A DNA stretch of 10,576 nucleotides from K189A clade bacterium (GTDB taxonomy: Bacteria > Pseudomonadota > Gammaproteobacteria > Pseudomonadales > Azotimanducaceae). The translations under genes and the position numbers were made by a program. Below are positions 1 through 6,259 of the stretch, piece by piece; the first letter of the stretch is position 1, and each line of letters starts with the position of its first letter. The stretch is from positions 1 to 10,576 of the forward strand of contig RKSB01000166.1 of the NCBI GenBank assembly GCA_007571095.1, written 5' to 3'. The notes beneath the pieces are model-generated. The model saw only the letters and a list, made by a program, of their open reading frames with translations. It was not told the DNA's origin and did not search any database.

Positions 1-167
1 GTCGGCGGCCGGCCAGGAGTCGGTGACTCGGTCCAGCAGGCCGGTGCCCGCTCTTTTCATCAGATCAAAGGCATTGAGGCCCGAGTGCTTCATGGCCAGA
101 CGATCCTTTGTCGTACCTGCTCTGGCGTGTAGAGGTGAGGCGCGCTTCGCCCTTTGGCCAAATCCAT
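1..167 (-). CDS. nnr: NAD(P)H-hydrate repair enzyme Nnr (YjeF), N-terminal part only, with apparent frameshift
   Basis: The N-terminal YjeF domain epimerises damaged NAD(P)HX; in bifunctional Nnr it is followed by an ADP-dependent dehydratase domain, which would lie beyond the window edge. Reading leftward from the ATG at 167-165 gives a start ending in LYTPEQVRQ, typical of the family's first helix. After the reading frame shifts by one, the match continues as DRLAMKHSGLNAFDLMKRAG and runs open to base 1, matching the LxxxELMxRAG region of E. coli YjeF. Between the codons for Q (110-108) and D (105-103) only two bases are present where three are expected, so one base seems missing at 106-107. 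Without it the upstream frame stops at 92-90. Either this is a sequencing error or the gene is broken; a pipeline might start it at the in-frame ATG at 93. It follows orn after 93 bases on the same strand. The family assignment is fairly sure; intactness is not. Confidence 0.72.
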
Positions 168-260
168 TATGAGCGACAGGCGGCCTTGAGCCTGCATGAA
201 GCCGGCAATCGAACCGCTTCGGTCACAGCGAGACCTGTTGAGCGAACAAGTACCCAATCA

Positions 261-890
261 TCACGAGGAGGGGGCAGCCGGCGGGGCGAGAACAAAAAAG
301 TGCTCGCGATAATAACGAAGCTCCTCAATGGACTCGCGAATGTCCAGCAGGGCTTCGTGTCGCGCCTGCTTGCTGAAGCCCTGTCGCAAATCTGGCCGCC
401 AGCGGATCATCAACTCCTTGACGGTGGACACATCCAGGCAACGATAGTGTAAAAAATCATCCAGGTCGGTCATATAGCGTCGAATAAAACGCCGATCCTG
501 GCCGATGCTGCTGCCGCAAATAGGCGATTTTTTCGGCATCACCCACTGCTTCAGAAAATCCAGCGTTCTTGTCTCCGCTCGGCTGACCGATACCTTGCTG
601 GCCCTGACTCTTTCAACCAGCCCTGAGCGGGTGTGAGTTTTCTGATTCCACTCATCCATCAAGGCCAGCACCGCTTTCGGCTGATATACAGCAATGGCGG
701 GGCCTTCGGCCAGAATTTCCAGATTCGGGCCGGTGACTATACTGGCGATCTCAAGAATATGGTCGCGACGAGGATCAAGCCCCGTCATCTCCATGTCTAT
801 CCACACCAGCCTCTGGTTTGCATCTGGCTCTTTGTCGATTGGCTCTATAATAATGAATCGCCCCCAAAGCTCTGGATTGTTTATGGACAA
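261..890 (-). CDS. orn: Oligoribonuclease (DEDDh 3'-5' exoribonuclease)
   Basis: Orn degrades 2-5 nt RNA oligomers, including pGpG from cyclic-di-GMP breakdown, to mononucleotides in the cytoplasm. The exonuclease motifs are intact: WIDMEMTGLDP (D32, E34), GQDRRF (D132), and ARHEALLDI with H178 and D183. The sequence matches E. coli Orn along its length, including DVSTVKEL and YYREHF. With the TTG start at 890 the protein has 209 residues, with about 27 residues before VWIDMEM against about 8 in E. coli, so the true start may be further in. No in-frame ATG exists before the catalytic motif; the options are this TTG (AGAGG about 10 bases upstream), a rare ATT preceded by a G-run, or the GTG just before the conserved W. 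The first codons overlap the start of the divergent rhdA, so any promoter must lie inside rhdA. The orn-nnr proximity recalls enterobacteria. Confidence 0.95.
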   Translation of the reverse strand: MSINNPELWGRFIIIEPIDKEPDANQRLVWIDMEMTGLDPRRDHILEIASIVTGPNLEILAEGPAIAVYQPKAVLALMDEWNQKTHTRSGLVERVRASKVSVSRAETRTLDFLKQWVMPKKSPICGSSIGQDRRFIRRYMTDLDDFLHYRCLDVSTVKELMIRWRPDLRQGFSKQARHEALLDIRESIEELRYYREHFFVLAPPAAPSS

Positions 891-1704
891 GCACCCGAAG
901 CCTCTGCTGATCGAGCCGAAAGAGCTGGGCCATTATCGCCGCTCTGACCTGCTCATCGCCGATGTCCGTCCGCCGGAGGCCTACAAACGAGGGCACATTC
1001 CAGACGCACACCAGATAAGCCCGAGACAACTGGTTGCTCGAGTCGGGCTGGCCAACAGCCGGTTGCCTGAACTCTCCAGGCTCAAGGAGTTGTTCGGTGA
1101 TCTGGGCCTTAAGGATACCACTTTGGTGGTCGCCTACGACAACGAGGGCGGCGGCTGGGCCGGACGTCTTGCCTGGACTCTGGACATGGTTGGTCACTAC
1201 CGCTGGGGCTATCTCAACGGCGGCCTCAGGGCCTGGGTTGCCGACGGGATGCCCGTGATCACCGAAGCACCTGCACGCCGAAAGCCCAATCCTGCATACA
1301 GCCCCGAACTTCGGCCCGAACATCGAATGGAAGCGGAAGAGTTGATGAAGTCGCTTAAGGATGTTGTCGTCTGGGATGCCCGCAGTGCTCGCGAACACCG
1401 GGGCACCAAGATAACCGCCGCCCGCAACGGCCGCATTCCCGGTGCCCTGAACCTTGAATGGACCGACCTGATAGACCGCAAGCACGGCTTTCGATTGCGA
1501 ACCGATCTGACCGAGCTGCTTGAAGGGCATCAGCTCAAACGAGACTCGGCCATCGTCACTCACTGCCAAAGCCACCATCGCTCCGCCCTGACCTATATGG
1601 CCGCCCGGCTGGTCGGTTACAAAAAAATTCGAGGTTATGACGGCTCATGGTCAGAGTGGGGCAACCGAAGAGACACGCCGGTCGCATGGGGCGATAAAAC
1701 CTGA
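883..1704 (+). CDS. rhdA: Thiosulfate sulfurtransferase, RhdA-type tandem rhodanese
   Basis: Rhodaneses move sulfane sulfur from thiosulfate to cyanide or other thiophilic acceptors through a cysteine persulfide. The 273-residue protein has two rhodanese domains, about 1-130 (inactive, with DVRPPEAYKRGHIPDA) and about 150-273 (catalytic). The active-site cysteine is C228 in THCQSHHRSA, close to the CQTHHRSG loop of Azotobacter RhdA (271 residues, C230). The C-terminal YDGSWSEWG is the family's CH2-type motif. The ATG at 883 was chosen because it gives the normal family length; an upstream in-frame ATG at 694 would add 63 unrelated residues antisense to orn. The ribosome-binding site is poor (a GGA about seven bases upstream). 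Only one base separates its stop from psd, so the two are probably co-transcribed; rhdA-psd adjacency is also known in Pseudomonas. Confidence 0.93.
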   Translation: MDKHPKPLLIEPKELGHYRRSDLLIADVRPPEAYKRGHIPDAHQISPRQLVARVGLANSRLPELSRLKELFGDLGLKDTTLVVAYDNEGGGWAGRLAWTLDMVGHYRWGYLNGGLRAWVADGMPVITEAPARRKPNPAYSPELRPEHRMEAEELMKSLKDVVVWDARSAREHRGTKITAARNGRIPGALNLEWTDLIDRKHGFRLRTDLTELLEGHQLKRDSAIVTHCQSHHRSALTYMAARLVGYKKIRGYDGSWSEWGNRRDTPVAWGDKT

Positions 1705-1705
1705 C

Positions 1706-2527
1706 ATGCGAACCCTTTTTTGGCGGAGCCTGCGCTGGTTAACGCTGGTAGCCCGCCTGCTCGGCCATTGTCGATGGCGGCCGCTGGCTCGGCTTCTGAT
1801 CTGGATTCACATGCGAATCTATGCCGTTGACCTCAAAGAGGCTGTCATTCAAAGCCCCAAAGAATTTGACAGCTTTAATGCGTTTTTTACTCGCCGGCTG
1901 AGGCCCGGCACTCGGCCTCTGGCGAAGGGCTCAAATGTCATTGTCTCGCCCTGTGACGGCACTGTGATGCAAAGCGGCAACATAGAGTCCGGGCAACTGC
2001 TTCAGGCCAAGGGCCAAACCTATTCTGCGAGCGAGCTGCTGGCTGGCAGAGCGGATGATCTGGCGGGCGAACCAAAGCGATTTGTCACCATTTACCTGGC
2101 TCCCGAGGATTATCACAGGGTGCACGCGCCGGCGAATATGGTGCTCGCTCAAACTCGGTATCACTCGGGTCGACTTTTGCCGGTCAAGCCAAATCTGGTG
2201 GAAAAGACGACTCGTCTCTTTGCCCGCAACGAACGGCTGGTCTTTTTTGGCGACACAGATTTTGGTCGAATGTTCGTGGTGATGGTCGGTGCACTGCTGG
2301 TTTCGGGCATTACCACCCCCTGGCACACAGGTGTTTACCGAGAGTCCTTGAGCGAAAAGTTCCAACAGCCGCTTGAGTTTCGTCGCGGAGACGAGATTGG
2401 CCGATTTGACTTTGGTTCCACAGTCATTCTGTTGTTGCCCGAATCGGTTCAGCTGTCGCCGGCGGCTGAACCTGGAAGCGGCCTGCGCTACGGACAACAA
2501 CTGGCCGCCGGCATGCAGGGGAATTGA
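1706..2527 (+). CDS. psd: Phosphatidylserine decarboxylase proenzyme
   Basis: Psd decarboxylates phosphatidylserine to phosphatidylethanolamine at the inner membrane. The proenzyme cleaves itself into beta and alpha chains, and the new alpha N-terminus becomes a pyruvoyl cofactor. The 273-residue protein has the acidic SPCDGTV motif (D84), the YHRVHAP motif (H140) and the cleavage motif GRFDFGSTVILL, with processing expected between G237 and S238. The motif is FGST instead of the common LGST; the Gly-Ser pair needed for processing is kept. The hydrophobic and basic N-terminus (about 1-42) fits membrane association. The ATG at 1706 is chosen over the in-frame ATG at 1637 because it starts one base after the rhdA stop and matches family length; the earlier one lies in rhdA. 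The stop is 40 bases from the convergent efp stop, with no clear terminator between. Confidence 0.95.
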   Translation: MRTLFWRSLRWLTLVARLLGHCRWRPLARLLIWIHMRIYAVDLKEAVIQSPKEFDSFNAFFTRRLRPGTRPLAKGSNVIVSPCDGTVMQSGNIESGQLLQAKGQTYSASELLAGRADDLAGEPKRFVTIYLAPEDYHRVHAPANMVLAQTRYHSGRLLPVKPNLVEKTTRLFARNERLVFFGDTDFGRMFVVMVGALLVSGITTPWHTGVYRESLSEKFQQPLEFRRGDEIGRFDFGSTVILLLPESVQLSPAAEPGSGLRYGQQLAAGMQGN

Positions 2528-2567
2528 GTCGAGCCTGCCTGGCCTTGAAGGGGAATAGGGCGAAGAC

Positions 2568-3143
2568 TCATCGAGCCTGAACGCGAGACTGATATTCTCC
2601 TGCCCGAGTATCTATTCTGAGGAGGTCGCCCACATTGACGAACAGGGGCACTCGAACAATGGTGCCGGTGGCCAGCCTCGCCGGCTTGGAGCCCCCCTGT
2701 GCGGTGTCCCCTCGAAGGCCAGGATCGGTTTCAATGACCTCCAGTTCGACAAACCGGGGAGGAGTGACTGTAATCGGCGTACCGTTCCATAGAGTCACCT
2801 CGCACAGATCCTCCGCCTGAAGCCAGCGGGCGGCATCGCCTACTGTCTGGCTGGACGCACTCGACTGCTCATAGCTGCCATCCTGCTTCATAAAGTGCCA
2901 GAAGTCTCCGTCCTGATACAAGAACTGCATATTGACATCCAGCACATCGGCGGCCTCGATGGATTCGCCGCTTCGAAAGGTTCGGGACCATACGCGGTCG
3001 GTTCGAAGGTTGCGCAACTTCACTCTGTGAAAGGCCTGGCCCTTGCCGGGCTTGACAAACTCGCTTTCCACAATCGCGCAAGGGTCGCCATCCAGCATGA
3101 TTTTCAGGCCGGGGCGAAATTCACTGGTGGAATAAGAAGCCAT
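2568..3143 (-). CDS. efp: Elongation factor P
   Basis: EF-P binds between the ribosomal P and E sites and rescues ribosomes stalled at consecutive prolines. The 191-residue product aligns end to end with E. coli EF-P (188 residues): the KOW-like N-terminal domain (about 1-65), the OB domain with FWHFM and WLxxEDxCxVTLWNG, and the C-terminal VxVPLFVNVGDLLRIDTRxGEYxSRV. K34 in KPGKGQAF is the residue beta-lysylated by EpmA/EpmB in E. coli, so this is the lysine type and not the arginine (EarP) type; neither modifying gene is in the window. The ATG at 3143 gives the conserved MASYSTSEFRPGLKIMLDG start; a TTG 18 bases earlier is less likely. No Shine-Dalgarno sequence is visible. A strong hairpin sits just upstream and may affect initiation. 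Confidence 0.96.
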   Translation of the reverse strand: MASYSTSEFRPGLKIMLDGDPCAIVESEFVKPGKGQAFHRVKLRNLRTDRVWSRTFRSGESIEAADVLDVNMQFLYQDGDFWHFMKQDGSYEQSSASSQTVGDAARWLQAEDLCEVTLWNGTPITVTPPRFVELEVIETDPGLRGDTAQGGSKPARLATGTIVRVPLFVNVGDLLRIDTRAGEYQSRVQAR

Positions 3144-3156
3144 ATCAACAAAGACA

Positions 3157-3217
3157 ACCAAAGGCTAAAGGCGGCCTCCATTTTCCCAGAGCCTTCCGGC
3201 TGTCGCAAGCCTTTGGT
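3157..3217 (-). promoter_or_regulatory. Hairpin in the efp 5' leader
   Basis: ACCAAAGGCT and AGCCTTTGGT form a perfect 10-base-pair stem (3208-3217 with 3157-3166). The loop itself contains a small hairpin, AGCC-GGAA-GGCT on the minus strand, whose GGAA loop fits the GNRA tetraloop pattern. The 3' arm ends 13 bases before the efp ATG, where a ribosome-binding site would lie. The structure is seen directly; a role in controlling efp translation is inference. Confidence 0.4.
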
Positions 3218-3448
3218 GCCCGAACAGATTGGGGAGGGCGCCCGCAGCAAAAGGCACGAAGCAGTCTCTTTGAGGCGAGTTGTGCGGGCATACAGGGTGC
3301 CGAAGTCGCCGGTAAGCACGACCGAAACATGGTCGGCCAGACATCAAAGAGTCGGCAGGGGATGTTTTTACAGGGCTTGTATGCCTGACTTGACAAGTTC
3401 TTTCAGGCAAGGGAATCAGGAACGCTTGACCAGATGCGGAAGACAGTC

Positions 3449-3503
3449 GCCCGATTTGTCGGCAGTCGGCTTCTTTGCCGACACCTCATTGCCGACAACG
3501 GGC
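3449..3503 (+). terminator. Long branched hairpin followed by four T, terminator-like
   Basis: GCCCG (3449-3453) and TTGTCGGCA (3456-3464) pair with TGCCGACAA (3490-3498) and CGGGC (3499-3503), a 14-base-pair stem with a two-base bulge. Inside it GTCGGC-TTCTTT-GCCGAC (3465-3482) forms a second stem. TTTTG follows on the plus strand, which resembles a short rho-independent terminator. No plus-strand gene is recognised upstream, so it could end a small RNA or be a structural element of another kind. Confidence 0.35.
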
Positions 3504-3673
3504 TTTTGAATGCACCCCTGGCAGGGCACGCACCAGCGTCTCGGAAGTCGCACCCTTCAGGTCTCGTTGCGGGTCAGGCATCGGTTTCGTTGCCGAAGGG
3601 TCACAGCATGGCCTGAAACAGAAAGACCCTTAAGAAGATGTTCACGATCTTCTGGCGGCTATCCTGGCTTGAT

Positions 3674-3687
3674 CTGGTTGCAACCAG
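3674..3687. promoter_or_regulatory. Perfect 14-base palindrome, possible operator
   Basis: CTGGTTGCAACCAG reads the same on both strands, as expected for the site of a dimeric regulator. It lies about 200 bases past recF in the gene-poor interval. The protein that would bind it is unknown and no clear promoter is placed around it. Confidence 0.25.
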
Positions 3688-3841
3688 CATGGAGCGAGGC
3701 GTGCCGCACAACCGGATGGCTGTATCAAACTGTGTCTATAAGTCTTTTTTTGGTATTCGGGTCTTCTCTGTCCGGCGGGGCTGGTGGGTTAGAAGTCGAC
3801 CCCTGGGCTCCCATGGAGGGGATAAAGCAGGGACAACCCGG

Positions 3842-3898
3842 GCAGGCGATCAGAAAAAGAGGGTTTTCCGTAGCCTGTCAGAATCAGGCATCGCCTGC
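3842..3898 (-). repeat. Nested inverted repeats at the end of recF
   Basis: GCAGGCGAT (3842-3850) and ATCGCCTGC (3890-3898) are perfect nine-base arms. Directly inside the second arm lies a second stem, GCCTG-TCAGAAT-CAGGC (3873-3889). The structure covers the recF stop codon (3886-3884) and could slow or end transcription of the dnaA-dnaN-recF operon, but no T-run follows in the usual place, so it is not a standard terminator. Confidence 0.35.
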
Positions 3899-5035
3899 TC
3901 TCTTTTCGGGTGCCGGCCAAATCGAAAGCTGGCCTTCGGCTATGTGAAAAATACCAACAGAAATATTCGAGTGAATCTTTTCGACAATGGCTTCTATTCT
4001 TCGAGCAACAACAGAGTCAAGTGCGGTCAATATGGCCTGAGCCTCCAGTGCACACAGGGCACCAAGCACTCGCTCAAAATGCTCCTCGTCGAGTTCGGCT
4101 GCCAGATCGTCAATCAGAAAAATGCTCTGTCGCTGATATCTTTCCCAGAGCAGATGCGCCTGAGCCAGTTGCAGAGCACAGGCCATCAACTTGGCCTGAC
4201 CTCCAGACAACAGCTCTCTGGCCGGCCGGCCCTTTATTGTCAGGGCCAGATCGGCCCTGTGCGGACCCTGCCGACTATAGCCCAGCCGGTGGTCCTGTGC
4301 TCTGCCGGCAACCAGTACATCCAGCAGGCTGTCGGCCTTCGGCCAGCCCTGCACAAACTCCACTTTCGCACTCTGCTCTCGGAGCAGGTCGTGACCATAT
4401 CGCCGAAAAAGAGGTTCAAGGTCGGCGGCATACTGGGTGCGCAGTCGAGAAACCCTGCACCCGGCCTGCGCCATGCCCTGCTCCCAAACAGCCAGGTCGT
4501 CACTCAGCACAGGTTGTTTGAGGGCCGAATTCCTCTGCCTCAAGTAGTGTCTGTACTGATTCCAGTCGTGCCGAAAGTGAGGATTGGTATAAAAAAGCCC
4601 GGCGTCAACAAAGCCTCTTCTCTGCTCAGGGTTGCCCACAGGCAAGGTGGCGGACTGAGGAGACATCAGTTGTAGCGGCAACCAGGCCGCCAACTCAGAA
4701 ACGGCATCCACTCTCTCGTCGTTTGCGGTTGCTCTCAGCCTGCCCGAGCGATGGCGGCTGACTCGAAAATGAAGGCTGTCGCCCTTGGTGGTCTCAAGGT
4801 CTCCGGCCAGGTCCAACTGATCGGTCTCGTATCGAATGGCCTCGCTGGCCCTGTGCGTTCGAAAGGAGCGGCCGGTGGCCAACATATATATGGCTTCAAG
4901 GAGGCTGGTTTTGCCCGCCGCATTGGGCCCAAAAACCACGTTCACTCGGGCGGTCGGCTTGAATTGAGTCTGCCGAATACACCGAAAGCCCTGAATACGA
5001 AGTCGAGTAATTCGGGCACTCGGTAAAAACGACAC
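3884..5035 (-). CDS. recF: DNA replication and repair protein RecF
   Basis: RecF is an SMC/ABC-like ATPase that, with RecO and RecR, loads RecA onto single-stranded gaps. The 383-residue protein has the Walker A motif GPNAAGKTS (36-44), the ABC signature ELLSGGQAKLM (about 274-284) and Walker B IFLIDD (305-310) followed by the D-loop region LAAELD. E. coli RecF has LSRGQ at the signature; this protein has LSGGQ, the classical ABC form. Family stretches such as SPQSATLPVGNPEQRRGFVD and QGPHRADL are present. The start is GTG at 5035, 12 bases after the dnaN stop; no in-frame ATG lies near the conserved ITRLRIQGFR start, and no good Shine-Dalgarno sequence is visible, so translation may depend on dnaN. 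It is the last gene of the operon. Confidence 0.95.
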   Translation of the reverse strand: MSFLPSARITRLRIQGFRCIRQTQFKPTARVNVVFGPNAAGKTSLLEAIYMLATGRSFRTHRASEAIRYETDQLDLAGDLETTKGDSLHFRVSRHRSGRLRATANDERVDAVSELAAWLPLQLMSPQSATLPVGNPEQRRGFVDAGLFYTNPHFRHDWNQYRHYLRQRNSALKQPVLSDDLAVWEQGMAQAGCRVSRLRTQYAADLEPLFRRYGHDLLREQSAKVEFVQGWPKADSLLDVLVAGRAQDHRLGYSRQGPHRADLALTIKGRPARELLSGGQAKLMACALQLAQAHLLWERYQRQSIFLIDDLAAELDEEHFERVLGALCALEAQAILTALDSVVARRIEAIVEKIHSNISVGIFHIAEGQLSIWPAPEKRAGDA

Positions 5036-5047
5036 CTGTCGATACGG

Positions 5048-6253
5048 CTAGATCTTGAGTGGCATCACCAGATAAGTGGCGTCCGAGCGATCCAGGTCTT
5101 CTATCAGCACGCTGCTGGTTCCGTCTTTGGCCGAGATCTTGACGGAATCGCCGCTCAGGGCACCCAGAACATCGGTCAGATAATTGCCGCGAAAGGCGAT
5201 TTCCATTCGAGCACCCGTGTAGGAGCCGTCAAAGAAAACTTCAGAGGCATTCTTTGAGCCATCCTCGGATGTGATGCGAAGATCTTCGGCTTCGCTTAAG
5301 TGAAACTGCAACATGGGCGTTGAATCGGAGACGCTGACGGCGCGCATGCATGATCCCAGCAAGTGTTGGCGATCACAAACCAGCGTCTTGTCGGTTGCCT
5401 GCGGAAAGACCGCTCGGTAATTGGGGTATCGGCCATCTATCAGGCGAGTGGTCAGCCGGGCTCGACCACCAATATCAACCTGAAACAGGTTTTCGCCGCA
5501 AGTGATGGTGGCATCACCCTCAACGCCCACCTCCAACAGCCGACGCATCTCCAAAACGGCCTTTCTCGGTACTATCAACTGGGCGAGACTGTTTTTGGAC
5601 TGGAGGTCGGGCGGCGGGTCCAACGGAACGCCAAAAGAGCCCTCCAGAGTGGCCTGGGCCAGCCGATGACCGTCAGTGGCCACCACTCGAATGGACTCGG
5701 AACTCATCTCAAACAGGGCGGCATTCAGGAAATATCGAGGATCGTTGCTGGCCATCGAGAAGTAGGTGCTCCTGAGAAGGTGAATGAGTTGGTGATGAGA
5801 GACTCGAAACTGCCAGGTCGGCTGAAAGGATGAAAAAAAGACAACCTGACCATCTGATTCCCGACCGCCTTCTGCTGGCTCTTTACCCAGGTCCTCGGGC
5901 GAGTGAAGCAACGACAATTGATATTTGTTTTTCAGGCACTTCATCAGCAGGGATTTTTCGGACAGATGAAGTTCAACCTCGCCGTCCTCCGGCAAGTGGC
6001 GCAGAATGTCAACGGTTTTTTTGGCGGGCACAAAAAAACGAACGTTTTTGCTGGCGGCCTTGTTCTCAAGCGTGTCGGAAGCGGCGATTTCTACCTCGGT
6101 GTTGGTGCCTCTGGCCCTCAGCTGCTTGCCTTCGCACTCGACCTCGACATAGGCGGTTTCAGGGCGAGTGGCGTCAGAGCCGCTGACGACACCCAGAGGC
6201 AGTCGAAGAAGCGACTCCATCTGATTTTGCGAAATAGTGAGGAGCTTAGACAT
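5048..6253 (-). CDS. dnaN: DNA polymerase III beta subunit (sliding clamp)
   Basis: DnaN dimerises into the ring that tethers DNA polymerase III to DNA. The 401-residue protein contains the three clamp domains and typical motifs: FSMASNDPRYFLNAALFE (about 165-182), VATDGHRLA (191-199), LIVPRKAV (226-233), LIDGRYPNYRAVFP (271-284) and the C-terminal YLVMPLKI. It is about 35 residues longer than E. coli DnaN (366). By eye the extra residues fall mainly in a segment at about 121-145, between domains I and II, and in a proline-rich segment at about 205-222 before LIVPRK. The ATG at 6253 is six bases past the dnaA stop, so the two are translationally close; only a weak GGA precedes it. Confidence 0.96.
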   Translation of the reverse strand: MSKLLTISQNQMESLLRLPLGVVSGSDATRPETAYVEVECEGKQLRARGTNTEVEIAASDTLENKAASKNVRFFVPAKKTVDILRHLPEDGEVELHLSEKSLLMKCLKNKYQLSLLHSPEDLGKEPAEGGRESDGQVVFFSSFQPTWQFRVSHHQLIHLLRSTYFSMASNDPRYFLNAALFEMSSESIRVVATDGHRLAQATLEGSFGVPLDPPPDLQSKNSLAQLIVPRKAVLEMRRLLEVGVEGDATITCGENLFQVDIGGRARLTTRLIDGRYPNYRAVFPQATDKTLVCDRQHLLGSCMRAVSVSDSTPMLQFHLSEAEDLRITSEDGSKNASEVFFDGSYTGARMEIAFRGNYLTDVLGALSGDSVKISAKDGTSSVLIEDLDRSDATYLVMPLKI

Positions 6254-6259
6254 ATAGGG

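Larger units (their letters stand above)
3144..3883. other. Gene-poor interval between recF and efp, rich in inverted repeats
   Basis: These 740 bases carry no reading frame resembling a known family on either strand, although several chance open frames exist. gyrB, which usually follows recF, is absent. What can be seen are perfect inverted repeats: 3157-3217, 3319-3335, 3382-3409, 3449-3503, 3596-3631, 3633-3653, a 14-base palindrome at 3674-3687, and 3842-3898 reaching into the end of recF. A ten-base direct repeat TCAGGCATCG occurs at 3574-3583 and 3884-3893. It must contain the efp promoter (none obvious was found) and may contain a small RNA. No RNase P RNA, tmRNA, 6S or tRNA signature was recognised. 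Confidence 0.6.

Noticed and set aside
775..1578. Open frame of 267 codons on the minus strand opposite rhdA
   Set aside because: It is antisense to a clear tandem rhodanese and has no family motifs.
2529..2579. Nine-base direct repeat TCGAGCCTG at 2529-2537 and 2571-2579 between psd and efp
   Set aside because: It is short, one copy lies in the efp coding end, and no insertion or terminator goes with it.
3421..3470. Weak resemblance to the 5' end of E. coli RNase P RNA (GACCAG ... GACAGTCGCC)
   Set aside because: The diagnostic GAGGAAAGTCCGG core and the rest of the RNA are absent, so the likeness is by chance.
2895..3509. Open frame of 204 codons on the plus strand over efp and the gap
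   Set aside because: Half of it is antisense to efp, and the part in the gap shows no domain, membrane segment or family resemblance.
3638..4675. Open frame of 345 codons on the plus strand, antisense to recF
   Set aside because: It mirrors recF, whose Walker and signature motifs leave no doubt. The antisense product resembles no family and has no ribosome-binding site.
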